In this document: one piece after another, positions 1 through 8,260 of the stretch
Layout of the letters: each line of letters opens with the position of its first letter
How positions within the stretch are numbered: position 1 is the stretch's first letter
Origin: Rhizobium sp. 16-449-1b
GTDB taxonomy: Bacteria > Pseudomonadota > Alphaproteobacteria > Rhizobiales > Rhizobiaceae
DNA: 64,000 bases
NCBI RefSeq assembly: GCF_017741935.1
Contig: NZ_JAGHMH010000008.1
Location: 1 to 64,000, forward strand
Direction of reading: 5' to 3'
Made by a program: the position numbers and the translations under genes
The notes under the pieces: model-generated
Database searches by the model: none
Told to the model about the DNA's origin: nothing
Seen by the model: only the letters and a program-made list of their open reading frames with translations

Positions 1-1
1 C

Positions 2-682
2 CTCCCCGCCCGCCCCGAGCCGATCACGCTGAAGCCGAGCGAAACCGCCGTCGTCGTCGTCGACATGCAGAACGCCTATTCGACGGAAGGCGGCTATGTC
101 GATCTCGCCGGCTTTGATATCTCCGGCGCCAAGGGTACGATCGCGAACATCAAGAAGACGCTGGACGCCGCGCGTGCCGCGGGCGTCCAGGTCATCTATT
201 TCCAGAACGGCTGGGACAAGGATTATGTCGAGGCCGGCGGACCGGGTTCGCCCAATTATCACAAGTCGAATGCGCTGAAGACCATGCGTCAGCGGCCGGA
301 GCTGCAGGGCCAGCTCTTGGCAAAGGGCACATGGGATTACGCAATCGTCGACGAGCTGCAGCCGCAGCCGGGCGACATCCTGGTGCCGAAGACCCGCTAC
401 AGCGGCTTCTTCAACACCAACATGGACAGCGTGTTGCGCGCCCGCGGCATCCGCAATCTCGTCTTCGTCGGTATCGCTACCAATGTCTGCGTCGAGAGCT
501 CGCTGCGCGATGCCTTCCACCTCGAATATTTCGGCGTGATGCTTGAGGATGCGACCCATCACCTCGGGCCCGATTTCATCCAGCAGGCGACTGTCTACAA
601 CGTCGAGAAATTCTTCGGCTGGGTCGCCACTGTCAATGATTTCTGCGGCGTCATCAGCCAAGCCGCGCCGACCGAAGCCTGA
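2..682 (+). CDS. rutB: Ureidoacrylate/peroxyureidoacrylate amidohydrolase RutB (5' end outside window)
   Basis: This is a cysteine-hydrolase (isochorismatase-like) enzyme that cleaves the ureidoacrylate product of RutA in the Rut uracil-degradation pathway, releasing CO2 and ammonia. The frame is open from base 2 with no start inside the window; an ATG at 65 lies within the first conserved strand ([10 protein letters not shown]) and is not the real start. The catalytic triad is visible as the Asp of VVVVDMQ, the Lys of VPKTRYSGF and the Cys of ATNVCVESS. About 226 residues are present, so only roughly the first 15-20 are missing compared with the E. coli protein. It is followed 25 bases later by rutC in the same direction, which supports the operon assignment. 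Confidence 0.93.
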   Translation, partial: LPARPEPITLKPSETAVVVVDMQNAYSTEGGYVDLAGFDISGAKGTIANIKKTLDAARAAGVQVIYFQNGWDKDYVEAGGPGSPNYHKSNALKTMRQRPELQGQLLAKGTWDYAIVDELQPQPGDILVPKTRYSGFFNTNMDSVLRARGIRNLVFVGIATNVCVESSLRDAFHLEYFGVMLEDATHHLGPDFIQQATVYNVEKFFGWVATVNDFCGVISQAAPTEA

Positions 683-707
683 TCACGAGCAAAGAAGAGG
701 ACACATC

Positions 708-1097
708 ATGCCAAAATCTATCATCGTCCCCGAGGGCACCCAGAAGCCGATCGCACCCTATTCGCCAGGCACGCTTGCCGACGGCATCGTCTATGTCTCC
801 GGCACCCTGCCCTTCGACAAGAACAACGATGTCGTCCATGTCGGCGACGCCGGCGCCCAGACCCGCCATGTGCTCGAGACCATCAAGTCGGTGATCGAGA
901 CGGCAGGCGGCACGATGGAGGACGTGACCATGAACCACATCTTCGTCACCGACTGGGCCAACTACCAGGCCGTCAACGCCGTCTATGCCGAGTATTTCCC
1001 CGGCGACAAGCCGGCGCGCTATTGCGTTCAATGCGGCCTGGTGAAGCCCGACGCGCTGGTCGAGATCGCAACCGTCGCCCATATCGGCAAGAAGTGA
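708..1097 (+). CDS. rutC: RutC, Rid-family 3-aminoacrylate deaminase
   Basis: This 129-residue protein belongs to the RidA/YjgF family. In the Rut pathway RutC acts on aminoacrylate produced after RutB. The sequence has the family's N-terminal [16 protein letters not shown] stretch and the C-terminal substrate-binding arginine and glutamate (KPARYCVQ and ALVEIATVA). The ATG at 708 is preceded by a purine-rich AAAGAAGAGG and gives the usual family length; a longer upstream reading adds only low-complexity arginine/serine residues. It lies between rutB and rutD, and its stop codon overlaps a possible GTG start of rutD, suggesting tight co-translation. Confidence 0.94.
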   Translation: MPKSIIVPEGTQKPIAPYSPGTLADGIVYVSGTLPFDKNNDVVHVGDAGAQTRHVLETIKSVIETAGGTMEDVTMNHIFVTDWANYQAVNAVYAEYFPGDKPARYCVQCGLVKPDALVEIATVAHIGKK

Positions 1098-1111
1098 GTA
1101 AAGTCAGCAAG

Positions 1112-1903
1112 ATGCATTTCGACATACATGGCCAGACCCATGCCGGCGCCCGCACCATCATCCTGTCTTCCGGCCTTGGCGGGTCGGGCGGCTACTGGGC
1201 GCCGCAGATCGAGGCGCTATCAGCCGATTTTCGCGTCATCACCTACGATCATCGCGGCACAGGCCGCACCGGCGGTGAGGTGCCCGAGGCGGGCGGCATC
1301 GCCGCCATGGCCGATGACGTGCTGGAGATCGCGCTGGAACTCGGCATCGAGCGCTTCGATTTCATGGGCCACGCGCTCGGCGGCCTCATCGGACTGGATA
1401 TCGCGCTCCGCCGCCCCGACATGATCGGCCAGCTCATCCTCGTCAACGCCTGGAGCAAGGCGGATCCGCATTCCGGCCGATGTTTCGATGTCAGGATCGA
1501 GCTGCTGGAGCGGTCGGGCGTCGAGATGTTCGTAAAAGCGCAGCCGCTCTTCCTCTATCCCTCGGTCTGGATGTCCGACAATGCCGAGCGTCTCGAAGCC
1601 GAGGAAAGGCACGCCATCGCCCATTTCCAGGGCAAGACCAATATCCTGCGTCGCATCGCGGCTCTCCGGGCCTTCGATCTTGACGACCGTCTGTCGGAGA
1701 TCGCGGCCCACACACTCGTCATGGCCACCCGCGACGACCTCCTCGTCCCCTACACCCGATCGGCGCGCCTCGCCGAAGGACTGCCAAACGCCGAGCTGGC
1801 GCTGACCGATTTCGGCGCCCACGCCGTCAACGTGACGGAGGCGAAGACGTTCAACGACACCATGCTGCGCTTCCTTCGTGACGCGAGATCCGAAATCCGT
1901 TAG
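1112..1903 (+). CDS. rutD: RutD, alpha/beta-hydrolase-fold protein of the Rut pathway
   Basis: This is an alpha/beta-hydrolase-fold protein of about 263 residues, assigned to aminoacrylate or carbamate turnover in the Rut pathway. It matches RutD in the oxyanion strand (ILSSGLGGSGGYW), the stretch QPLFLYPSVWM, HFQGKTNILRR and the C-terminal Asp (ATRDDLLVP) and His (FGAHAVNVT). The nucleophile elbow reads G-H-A-L-G, with Ala where most relatives have Ser; from memory E. coli RutD also has Ala here. The ATG at 1112 fits the conserved N-terminus; a GTG at 1094 overlapping the rutC stop would add six residues and cannot be excluded. rutF follows after nine bases, with no rutE between. Confidence 0.9.
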   Translation: MHFDIHGQTHAGARTIILSSGLGGSGGYWAPQIEALSADFRVITYDHRGTGRTGGEVPEAGGIAAMADDVLEIALELGIERFDFMGHALGGLIGLDIALRRPDMIGQLILVNAWSKADPHSGRCFDVRIELLERSGVEMFVKAQPLFLYPSVWMSDNAERLEAEERHAIAHFQGKTNILRRIAALRAFDLDDRLSEIAAHTLVMATRDDLLVPYTRSARLAEGLPNAELALTDFGAHAVNVTEAKTFNDTMLRFLRDARSEIR

Positions 1904-1912
1904 GACCCCGAT

Positions 1913-2440
1913 ATGCAAGCATCAGCCAAAATGATCCCGGAGGCGCCCGCGACTGTCGCGGGTGCCGACCAGCGCAAGCAGGATTACCGCAACGCCATGG
2001 CCCGCCTCGGCGCCGCCGTCAACGTCGTCACATCGGATGGCCCGGCAGGGCTTGCGGGCTTTGCGGCAACCGCCGTCTGCAGCGTCACCGACGATCCGCC
2101 CACGCTTCTGGTCTGCATCAATCGCGGCTCCTCCGCCTACCCGGCCGTGAACGCAAACCGAGTGCTTTGCGTCAACACGCTGTCGCACGCCCATGAAGAC
2201 CTGAGCCGGCGCTTCGGTGGCAAGACCCCGGTGCAGGAACGGTTCGAAGGCGCCAGCTGGTCGGTGCTTGAAACAGGCGCGCCGGCGCTTGACGACGCGC
2301 TGATCTCGCTCGACTGCAAGGTGAAATCGGTCTCCGATGGCGGCACCCACGACATCCTGATCTGCGAGGTGGTCGCCATCAAGGAGAACGAAGGTGGCCA
2401 GGCGCTGATCTATTTCGATCGCCGCTATCACACGATCTGA
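1913..2440 (+). CDS. rutF: RutF, NADH:flavin reductase
   Basis: This is a short-chain flavin reductase (FMN-binding split barrel) of about 175 residues that would supply reduced FMN to the RutA monooxygenase. The core shows the family features [39 protein letters not shown] and the terminal LIYFDRRYH. The first ~20 residues (alanine- and proline-rich) are not conserved, so the start could also be the ATG at 1931. It is the last rut gene seen: a 110-base gap and an unrelated membrane protein follow, and no RutG permease is present on this side. Confidence 0.92.
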   Translation: MQASAKMIPEAPATVAGADQRKQDYRNAMARLGAAVNVVTSDGPAGLAGFAATAVCSVTDDPPTLLVCINRGSSAYPAVNANRVLCVNTLSHAHEDLSRRFGGKTPVQERFEGASWSVLETGAPALDDALISLDCKVKSVSDGGTHDILICEVVAIKENEGGQALIYFDRRYHTI

Positions 2441-2550
2441 TCCCGCTTACGGAACAAGAGCTTAGGTCAACGCGTTCCTGCCGGAATTCTGGCTCATCCC
2501 GTTACGTGACGTCCCGTCGCGCCACGGGGATGACCATCTTGGAGACGCCG

Positions 2551-2859
2551 ATGCCCTGGATCGCCTTTATCGTTCACTTCTTTGCCGCCGCCATCATGAC
2601 GAACGGCATTCCGCACTTCGTCAACGGCGTCTGTGGCCGGCCGTTCCGCACGCCATTCGTGCGAATGTCCGGCGCCGGCGAAAGCTCGGCGGAGCTGAAT
2701 GTCGTCTGGGGCTGGGCGAACTTCGTCGTCGCCTTCCTGCTCTTTGCCAATGTCGGGCCGCTCTATATCGGTACTCCCATCGACACCATCTTCATCGCCG
2801 CCGGTGTGCTCATAGCCGGCCTGATCCTGTCTCGAATATTCGCACGCGGCCGGCTCTGA
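2551..2859 (+). CDS. Small integral membrane protein of unknown function
   Basis: This is an approximately 102-residue protein with three hydrophobic stretches (around residues 3-18, 50-65 and 72-93) separated by a conserved-looking loop, NGIPHFVNGVCGRPFRTPF. It has no signal cleavage site and no enzymatic motif I recognise. The ATG at 2551 is preferred because TTGGAGA stands just upstream and the hydrophobic segment begins at once; ATGs at 2506 and 2530 would add a short polar extension. It stands alone between the rut operon and a secreted DUF4864 protein. Codon use and G+C match the neighbours, so a real resident gene is likely. Confidence 0.65.
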   Translation: MPWIAFIVHFFAAAIMTNGIPHFVNGVCGRPFRTPFVRMSGAGESSAELNVVWGWANFVVAFLLFANVGPLYIGTPIDTIFIAAGVLIAGLILSRIFARGRL

Positions 2860-2933
2860 TTGCCTCTTTCCTTGCGCGCTGAAAGCCCTACAATCCAAGG
2901 GGTGGCGGCTATGGCCACGGGATAGTGGGAGAT

Positions 2934-3368
2934 ATGCCGATGCGCGCCTTCTTCGCAGTCCTCATCCTCAGTCTCACTGCGATCATCCCGCTGTCTCCAG
3001 CGCGCGCGGAAGACCCGCTGGATACCACGCGGTCGATGATCGAGGCGCAGATCAAGGCGTTCCTGCAGGACGATCCGGAAGCGGCCTATTCCTACGCCGC
3101 CCCCGGCATCAAGGCCGTCTATCCCGACAAGAACGTCTTCTTCGCCATGGTCAAGAAGAGCTATGAGCCGGTCTATCACCCCGGAAATTATGCCTTCGGC
3201 CGCAGCCGATCGATCGACAACGGCGCGATGATCTACCACGAGGTGCTGATCTCCGGCCGCGACGGCAAGGATTGGACGGCGATCTATCAGGTCATCCGTC
3301 AGCCGGATGGCAGCTACAAGATCGGCGGCGTCCAGATCCTGCCGGATACGGAGAGCAAAGGCATCTGA
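2934..3368 (+). CDS. Secreted DUF4864-type protein
   Basis: This is an approximately 144-residue exported protein. It opens with a clear Sec signal peptide (MRAFFAVLILSLTAIIPLSPARA, cleavage after A-R-A), followed by a compact cystatin/NTF2-like domain: ITSMIEAQIKAFLQD-type helix (read here as SMIEAQIKAFLQDDPEAAYS), then alternating strands ending in DGSYKIGGVQILPDTES. That pattern fits DUF4864, a family of unknown function found in alphaproteobacteria. The ATG at 2934 has GTGGGA close upstream; the ATG at 2940 would work equally well for export. The gene converges on tgt with only three bases between stops, so the two probably share termination signals. Confidence 0.7.
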   Translation: MPMRAFFAVLILSLTAIIPLSPARAEDPLDTTRSMIEAQIKAFLQDDPEAAYSYAAPGIKAVYPDKNVFFAMVKKSYEPVYHPGNYAFGRSRSIDNGAMIYHEVLISGRDGKDWTAIYQVIRQPDGSYKIGGVQILPDTESKGI

Positions 3369-3371
3369 GCC

Positions 3372-4502
3372 TTAGACCGGGTCGATATCGCCCTTAGCCC
3401 ACTCAGCCTCCGTCTCCGCCATGAAGTCGGCGAAGCGACCTTCGGCGATCGATTTGCGGATCCCCTGCATCAGTTCCTGATAATAGGAGAGGTTATTCCA
3501 CGAGAGCAGCATGCCGCCCAGTGCCTCGTTGGAGCGCACGAGGTGGTGCAGATAGGCGCGCGAGTAATCGCGCGTCGCCGGGCAGTTCGACTGCTCGTCG
3601 AGCGGGCGCATATCCTCGGCATGACGGGCATTGCGGATGTTGACCTTGCCGCGGCGGGTGAATGCCAGGCCGTGCCGGCCGGAACGCGTCGGCATCACGC
3701 AATCGAACATGTCGATCCCGCGCGCCACCGAGCGCAGCATATCTTCAGGTGTGCCGACGCCCATGAGATAGCGCGGCTTCTCGGTCGGCAGGACCGGCAG
3801 CGTCTCCTCAAGCATCTTCAGCATGACAGCCTGCGGCTCGCCGACAGCGAGACCGCCGACTGCGTAGCCCTTGAGGTCGAGATCGGCGAGCGCGGCAGCC
3901 GAGCGCACGCGCAGAGCCGGAATATCGCCGCCCTGCACGATGCCGAACATCGCCTTGCCCGGTTGGTTGCCGAAGGCGACCTTGCAGCGTTCGGCCCAGC
4001 GCAGCGACATCTCCATGGCGCGCTCGATCTCGCGCGGCTCGGCCGGAAGCGCCACGCATTCGTCGAGCTGCATCTGGATATCGCTGTCGAGCAGACCCTG
4101 GATCTCGATCGAGCGCTCCGGCGACATGTGGTGCAGGCTGCCGTCGACATGGCTCTTGAAGGTCACGCCCTGCTCGTCGAGCTTGCGTAGACCAGAGAGC
4201 GACATGACCTGGAAGCCGCCGCTGTCGGTCAGGATGGGCCCATCCCAGCGGATCAGCTTGTGCAAGCCGCCCAGCCGCGCCACGCGCTCGGCCGTCGGCC
4301 GCAGCATCAGGTGATAGGTATTGCCGAGAATGATATCGGCGCCGCCCTCGCGCACCTGGTCGAGATACATCGCCTTGACGGTGCCGACGGTGCCGACAGG
4401 CATGAAGGCCGGCGTGCGGATCGTGCCGCGCGGCATGGAGACTTCGCCGAGACGGGCGCCGCCATCGGTCTTCTTGAGGGTGAACTGGAAGTTCTCGGTC
4501 AT
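3372..4502 (-). CDS. tgt: Queuine/preQ1 tRNA-guanine transglycosylase
   Basis: This 376-residue TIM-barrel enzyme exchanges guanine 34 of GUN-anticodon tRNAs for preQ1 on the queuosine pathway. The general base Asp93 ([11 protein letters not shown]) and nucleophile Asp267 ([14 protein letters not shown]) are intact, and the length is normal. The C-terminal zinc site is not. The usual C-x-C-x-x-C plus His set reads Ser305, Cys307, Thr310 and Asn336 here (stretches [17 protein letters not shown] and [10 protein letters not shown]), so three of four ligands are missing while the surrounding sequence is well conserved. Its ATG directly abuts the queA stop codon, so the two queuosine genes are transcribed together. 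The enzyme is probably active but structurally zinc-free. Confidence 0.96.
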   Translation of the reverse strand: MTENFQFTLKKTDGGARLGEVSMPRGTIRTPAFMPVGTVGTVKAMYLDQVREGGADIILGNTYHLMLRPTAERVARLGGLHKLIRWDGPILTDSGGFQVMSLSGLRKLDEQGVTFKSHVDGSLHHMSPERSIEIQGLLDSDIQMQLDECVALPAEPREIERAMEMSLRWAERCKVAFGNQPGKAMFGIVQGGDIPALRVRSAAALADLDLKGYAVGGLAVGEPQAVMLKMLEETLPVLPTEKPRYLMGVGTPEDMLRSVARGIDMFDCVMPTRSGRHGLAFTRRGKVNIRNARHAEDMRPLDEQSNCPATRDYSRAYLHHLVRSNEALGGMLLSWNNLSYYQELMQGIRKSIAEGRFADFMAETEAEWAKGDIDPV

Positions 4503-5585
4503 CTAGTCTTTCCGGAAAAGAAGGCTGGAATCGCCATAGGAATAGAAGCGGTAGCCTGTGGAAATGGCATGTTCATAGGCCGCATGCATGGTCTCGAGGC
4601 CGGCAAAGGCCGAGACCAGCATGAACAACGTCGAGCGCGGCAGGTGGAAGTTGGTCATCAGCACATCCACCGCCTTGAAGCGGTAGCCAGGCGTAATGAA
4701 GATACCGGTGGCGCCCGCCCAGCCGCGGATCTCGCCGCTATCCTGCGCAGCGCTTTCGATCAGCCTGAGCGAGGTGGTGCCGACGCAGATGATCCGCCCG
4801 CCCCTCGCCTTCACGGCATTGAGTTTGGCAGCGGTTTCGCCGCTGACATAGCCGCTTTCGAGATGCATCTTGTGGTCGTCGGTGTCGTCGACCTTCATCG
4901 GCAGGAAGGTGCCGGCGCCGACATGCAGCGTCACGAAATGCCGCTCGATGCCGGCCTTGTCGAGTGCCGCGAAAAGCTCGGGCGTGAAATGCAGCCCGGC
5001 GGTGGGTGCTGCGACAGCGCCGTCCTCGCGGGCATAGATGGTCTGGTAATCGGCGCGGTCGCGCTCGTCCTCGGCGCGCTTGGCGGCGATATAGGGCGGC
5101 AGCGGGATATGGCCGACGGAATGGATGACTTCGTCGAGCGCCGGGCCCGACAGATCGAAGGCCAACGTCACCTCGCCGCCCTCGCCCTTTTCCTTCACGG
5201 TGCAGTCAAGCGCGCCGATGAGGCAGCTTTCGCCACCATGGCCGAAGGCGATCCGGTCGCCGACCTTGATGCGCTTGCCCGGCTTGGCAAAAGCCTTCCA
5301 GCGGTTGGCGCCGACCCGCATGTGCAGCGTCGCCGAAACCTGCTGACCGCCCGCACCCTCGCGGTGGCGAATACCTTCGAGCTGCGCCGGAATGACCTTG
5401 GTGTCGTTGAAGACAAGCGCATCGCCGGCCTTCAGGAAGGACGGCAGGTCGGACACACGGTGATCGGAGAGCTGCGTCTCGCCATTGGGATCGACGAGGA
5501 GCAGCCGCGCGCTGTCGCGCGGCTCGGCGGGCCGCAGAGCGATCCGCTCATCGGGAAGCTCGAAATCGAAAAGGTCTACGCGCAT
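4503..5585 (-). CDS. queA: S-adenosylmethionine:tRNA ribosyltransferase-isomerase QueA
   Basis: QueA transfers and isomerises the ribose of S-adenosylmethionine onto preQ1 in tRNA, forming epoxyqueuosine, the step after Tgt. The 360-residue protein begins [19 protein letters not shown], the standard QueA N-terminus, and contains the conserved blocks [31 protein letters not shown] [11 protein letters not shown] and [19 protein letters not shown] longer upstream reading from 5663 adds unconserved residues and is rejected. The gene ends exactly one base before the tgt start codon, and two cyclophilin genes lie upstream in the same direction. Confidence 0.96.
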   Translation of the reverse strand: MRVDLFDFELPDERIALRPAEPRDSARLLLVDPNGETQLSDHRVSDLPSFLKAGDALVFNDTKVIPAQLEGIRHREGAGGQQVSATLHMRVGANRWKAFAKPGKRIKVGDRIAFGHGGESCLIGALDCTVKEKGEGGEVTLAFDLSGPALDEVIHSVGHIPLPPYIAAKRAEDERDRADYQTIYAREDGAVAAPTAGLHFTPELFAALDKAGIERHFVTLHVGAGTFLPMKVDDTDDHKMHLESGYVSGETAAKLNAVKARGGRIICVGTTSLRLIESAAQDSGEIRGWAGATGIFITPGYRFKAVDVLMTNFHLPRSTLFMLVSAFAGLETMHAAYEHAISTGYRFYSYGDSSLLFRKD

Positions 5586-5672
5586 GAGGGCAGTTCCGGA
5601 GAAGGCTGGTCCAGGCAAAGCGAAACCCGCCCCGCGCTCTCGCGCAAGGGCGGGTTCCAGCAAACATCACAA

Positions 5673-6182
5673 TCAGACGTCGGCGGCAACCCGCATCGAG
5701 ACGATCGAATCCGGATCGACGACCGGTTCGCCCTTCTTGATCTTGTCGACGTTGTCCATGCCTTCGATGACCTGGCCCCAGACGGAATACTGCTTGTTCA
5801 GCCAGGGGGCGTCGGTGAAGCAGATGAAGAACTGCGAGTTGGCGGAGTTCGGGTTCTGCGAACGGGCCATCGAGCAGGTGCCCCGGATGTGGCTAACGGC
5901 CGAGAATTCAGCCTTCAGGTCCGGCTTCTCGGAGCCGCCCATGCCGGCGCGACCCGGGTTGAAGCTCTCGCCGCCCTTCTTGCCGAACTTCACGTCGCCG
6001 GTCTGCGCCATGAAGTCGTTGATGACGCGGTGGAACACGACGCCGTCATAGGCCTTCTCGCGTGCGAGTTCCTTGATGCGGGCCACGTGCTCGGGCGCCA
6101 CTTCAGGCAGAAGCTGGATGACGACATTACCCTTGGTGGTTTCCAGGATGATGGTGTTTTCCGGATCCTTGATCTCGGCCAT
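5673..6182 (-). CDS. Cyclophilin-type peptidyl-prolyl isomerase, cytoplasmic
   Basis: This is a 169-residue cyclophilin that would catalyse cis-trans isomerisation of X-Pro bonds. The catalytic block is present: VVFHRVINDFMAQTGD (active-site Arg in FHR), MARSQNPNSANSQFFICF and WLNKQYSVWGQV, the last Trp being the residue that confers cyclosporin sensitivity in many members. There is no signal peptide, so it should act in the cytoplasm, unlike its neighbour at 6209-6772, with which it shares about half its residues. The pair looks like an old tandem duplication, one copy having gained an export signal. A good AGGAGAAT site precedes the ATG. Confidence 0.93.
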   Translation of the reverse strand: MAEIKDPENTIILETTKGNVVIQLLPEVAPEHVARIKELAREKAYDGVVFHRVINDFMAQTGDVKFGKKGGESFNPGRAGMGGSEKPDLKAEFSAVSHIRGTCSMARSQNPNSANSQFFICFTDAPWLNKQYSVWGQVIEGMDNVDKIKKGEPVVDPDSIVSMRVAADV

Positions 6183-6208
6183 TGTTATTCTCCTACTGGT
6201 CTTGAAAC

Positions 6209-6772
6209 TTACTTCTTGGCGATGGTGACCTTGACCATGCGGTCAGGATTGCTGACTTCGCCGTTCTGGCCTTCGCCCTTCTGGATCTTGTCGACGTTCT
6301 CCATGCCGGAGATCACCTTGCCGACAACCGTGTACTGGCCGTTCAGGAAGGAGCCGTCAGCGAACATGATGAAGAACTGCGAGTTCGCCGAATTCGGGTC
6401 CTGCGAGCGCGCCATGCCGACCGTGCCGCGCACGAACGGGGTCTTGGAGAACTCGGCCGGAATGTTCGGCATGTCCGAACCGCCGGTGCCGACCTGACCC
6501 TTGTCGAAGCCCTTTTCCATGTTGCCGTACTGCACGTCGCCGGTCTGCGCCATGAAGCCGTCGATCACACGGTGGAAGGCAACGTTGTCGTAGGCGCCCT
6601 TCTTGGCCAGCGCCTCGATCTGGGCGACATGCTTCGGCGCGACATCAGGCGCAAGCTCGATCACGACGGGGCCGCTCTTCAGCTGGATCGTCATCGTGTC
6701 GGCGGCGAAAACGTCGCCAACGAACGAAGCGAGATAAAGCACGCCGGCAAATGCAATATAGAAAAGTTTCAT
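6209..6772 (-). CDS. Cyclophilin-type peptidyl-prolyl isomerase, periplasmic
   Basis: This is a 187-residue cyclophilin with an N-terminal signal peptide (MKLFYIAFAGVLYLASFVGDVFA, cleavage after V-F-A), so it is expected to fold proteins in the periplasm. The active-site blocks VAFHRVIDGFMAQTGD, MARSQDPNSANSQFFIMF and FLNGQYTVVGKV are intact; Val replaces the Trp of the cytoplasmic paralogue in the last block. It is separated from the cytoplasmic copy by 26 bases and from coaD by 25, so coaD, both isomerases, queA and tgt probably form one transcription unit. Confidence 0.93.
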   Translation of the reverse strand: MKLFYIAFAGVLYLASFVGDVFAADTMTIQLKSGPVVIELAPDVAPKHVAQIEALAKKGAYDNVAFHRVIDGFMAQTGDVQYGNMEKGFDKGQVGTGGSDMPNIPAEFSKTPFVRGTVGMARSQDPNSANSQFFIMFADGSFLNGQYTVVGKVISGMENVDKIQKGEGQNGEVSNPDRMVKVTIAKK

Positions 6773-6797
6773 GTGAGCTCCGTTTCGGCGAATATGC

Positions 6798-7292
6798 CTA
6801 GGATTTGCGCTTGGATTGAAGGGCTTTCAAGACGGCGGCAGGCACGAATGCACTAACATCGCCTCCCATGCCTGCGATTTGACGGACCAATGTGGCGGTT
6901 ATGGGCCGCGAGGCCGTGCCGGCGGGCAGAAAAACGGTCTGGATATCCGGCGCCATCTGCCGGTTCATCCCGGCCATCTGCATTTCGTAGTCGAGATCGG
7001 TACCATCTCTCAAGCCCCGGATCAGAAGCGTCGCGCCATGCGCACGGGCAGCATCGACCACGAGATTGTCGAAGGACACGACGGATATATCCGATGTCCG
7101 CTCCGGCAACACCTCGGCCAGCGACTGGCGGATGAGTTCGCCCTTCTCCTCGAACGAAAAAAGCGGCGTCTTGCCCGGATGAATGCCGATAGCGACGATC
7201 ACGTTCGACGCAACATTCAGCGCCTGGACGAGCACGTCAACATGTCCGTTCGTGATCGGGTCGAAAGACCCCGGATAGAAAGCTGTCGTCAT
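6798..7292 (-). CDS. coaD: Pantetheine-phosphate adenylyltransferase CoaD
   Basis: CoaD adenylates 4'-phosphopantetheine to dephospho-CoA, the penultimate step of CoA synthesis. The 164-residue protein starts [21 protein letters not shown], containing the nucleotidyltransferase T-x-G-H signature, and continues with [19 protein letters not shown] and [20 protein letters not shown], all family hallmarks. A longer reading from 7367 adds 25 unconserved residues and is rejected. It is the first gene of the minus-strand run that continues through two cyclophilins to queA and tgt. Confidence 0.96.
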   Translation of the reverse strand: MTTAFYPGSFDPITNGHVDVLVQALNVASNVIVAIGIHPGKTPLFSFEEKGELIRQSLAEVLPERTSDISVVSFDNLVVDAARAHGATLLIRGLRDGTDLDYEMQMAGMNRQMAPDIQTVFLPAGTASRPITATLVRQIAGMGGDVSAFVPAAVLKALQSKRKS

Positions 7293-7507
7293 TGGCCCCG
7301 GCCATTTGTTTCGACGCCTTTTGTCATGGATAAGGCCTTGCCGCAAGTCATTTGCCCCAAGCTCCACCCACGTGCAACCGGTGCTCGCCCGACGACTGAA
7401 TGCCGGATGAACGGCCCATTCAAGGCCGCTTCAGCCGCGATCTCTATAACAGGATGCATCAACGCCGCCGATGCCGACAGGGATCGGTTCACTCCTGGAA
7501 ACCCACG

Positions 7508-7684
7508 ATGCTCATCCTGCTTGTCATCACCTCGGTCGCCCTCTCCCTCGCCTTCGAATTTGTCTACGCGTACATCCTTGAGGTGCGTGACGCGGCTTGG
7601 GTGCGCAGCGACGTGAGGGAACATCACGAGATCGTACGCGTTATGGGTCGCGTCTCCTTTAAACCGATTAGAGAAGACGCATAA
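7508..7684 (+). CDS. Possible small single-pass membrane protein
   Basis: This is a 58-codon reading frame that opens with a hydrophobic helix (MLILLVITSVALSLAFEFVYAYI) and continues with a charged tail (EVRDAAWVRSDVREHHEIVRV). The ribosome-binding site is weak (CTGGAAA), and I do not recognise a family. Support comes from its layout, which resembles that of the two other small membrane ORFs that follow in the same direction (7844-7999 and 8033-8167). Treat it as a candidate gene. Confidence 0.35.
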   Translation: MLILLVITSVALSLAFEFVYAYILEVRDAAWVRSDVREHHEIVRVMGRVSFKPIREDA

Positions 7685-7843
7685 ACCGATTTAGGAAGAT
7701 GAACGCCAGATGAACGAGGCATTCAAAGAGGCTTCAGATCGGCGTTGGTAAACGACTTGTCAATGTCCTGCGGAACCAATTCCAAACGGACGCGTTCTTT
7801 CAATCGAAGCGTTGCGCAAATAGGCGCTACAAGGAAGATGAAT

Positions 7844-7999
7844 ATGCCAAACAAGATTACCATGATTAACGCAGTATGGATGGTAATGATGACGGGTATG
7901 CTTGCAGCAACTGTTGCGCTTTATGATCAGAAGGTAGATGCGTCCAAAGTATACGGCCCTTATGCGTCGGCTCGTACGACCGTTGTGAGCCAATACTAA
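7844..7999 (+). CDS. Small membrane protein, 51 residues
   Basis: This short ORF begins MPNKITMINAVWMVMMTGML and has one strongly hydrophobic, methionine-rich helix followed by a polar tail ending SARTTVVSQY. AAGGA stands eight bases upstream of the ATG at 7844, which is a good spacing; the ATG at 7838 is too close to it. The local composition is AT-rich compared with its surroundings (26 G+C in the 60 bases from 7801). Its function is unknown. It is followed 33 bases later by another small membrane ORF with an excellent ribosome site, so the two are likely co-expressed. Confidence 0.45.
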   Translation: MPNKITMINAVWMVMMTGMLAATVALYDQKVDASKVYGPYASARTTVVSQY

Positions 8000-8032
8000 G
8001 GGACGTGAAAGCAAAATCCTGGAGGATTGCTT

Positions 8033-8167
8033 ATGTTCACGATCTTGACTGTGCTTACTGCCCTTATCAGCATAATGTTTATCGTATCTGTGGCATCGAC
8101 CGTGACCGCCCTGAGGCGCGAAACCGAAGAAGATAAGAGACTACATGGCAAGCATAGCGTCTTTTGA
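8033..8167 (+). CDS. Small membrane protein, 44 residues
   Basis: This ORF has a near-perfect GGAGG seven bases before its ATG. It encodes an N-terminal hydrophobic helix (MFTILTVLTALISIMFIVSV) and a basic/acidic tail (ALRRETEEDKRLHGKHSVF). It ends 33 bases before a strong hairpin terminator at 8201-8232. The combination of ribosome site, transmembrane helix and terminator makes a genuine small protein likely even though no family is recognised. It is the last of three small membrane ORFs in a row. Confidence 0.55.
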   Translation: MFTILTVLTALISIMFIVSVASTVTALRRETEEDKRLHGKHSVF

Positions 8168-8200
8168 TCGGCTCTGAGCAGCCCGACAGCTGAAATACGA

Positions 8201-8232
8201 AAAGGCCGAGCGGCTCCCAGCGCTCGGCCTTT
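8201..8232. terminator. Bidirectional hairpin terminator
   Basis: The stem is AAAGGCCGAGCG (8201-8212) pairing perfectly with CGCTCGGCCTTT (8221-8232), with an eight-base loop and a run of T on the plus strand (TTTTT, 8230-8234) and of A before the stem. It can end transcription of the small-ORF cluster from the left and of the GNAT gene from the right. Confidence 0.85.
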
Positions 8233-8260
8233 TTGCGTCTTGAGCAAGATGAACGAAACG

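Noticed and set aside
4260..6497. Very long open frame (about 745 codons) on the plus strand antisense to queA, tgt and a cyclophilin.
   Set aside because: The minus-strand genes are unmistakable. The antisense frame has an Ala/Arg/Gly/His-biased composition, typical of a shadow frame in G+C-rich DNA, and no domain.
6798..7292. Possible longer coaD starting at 7367.
   Set aside because: The extra 25 residues are basic and unconserved; the family start [10 protein letters not shown] is at 7292.
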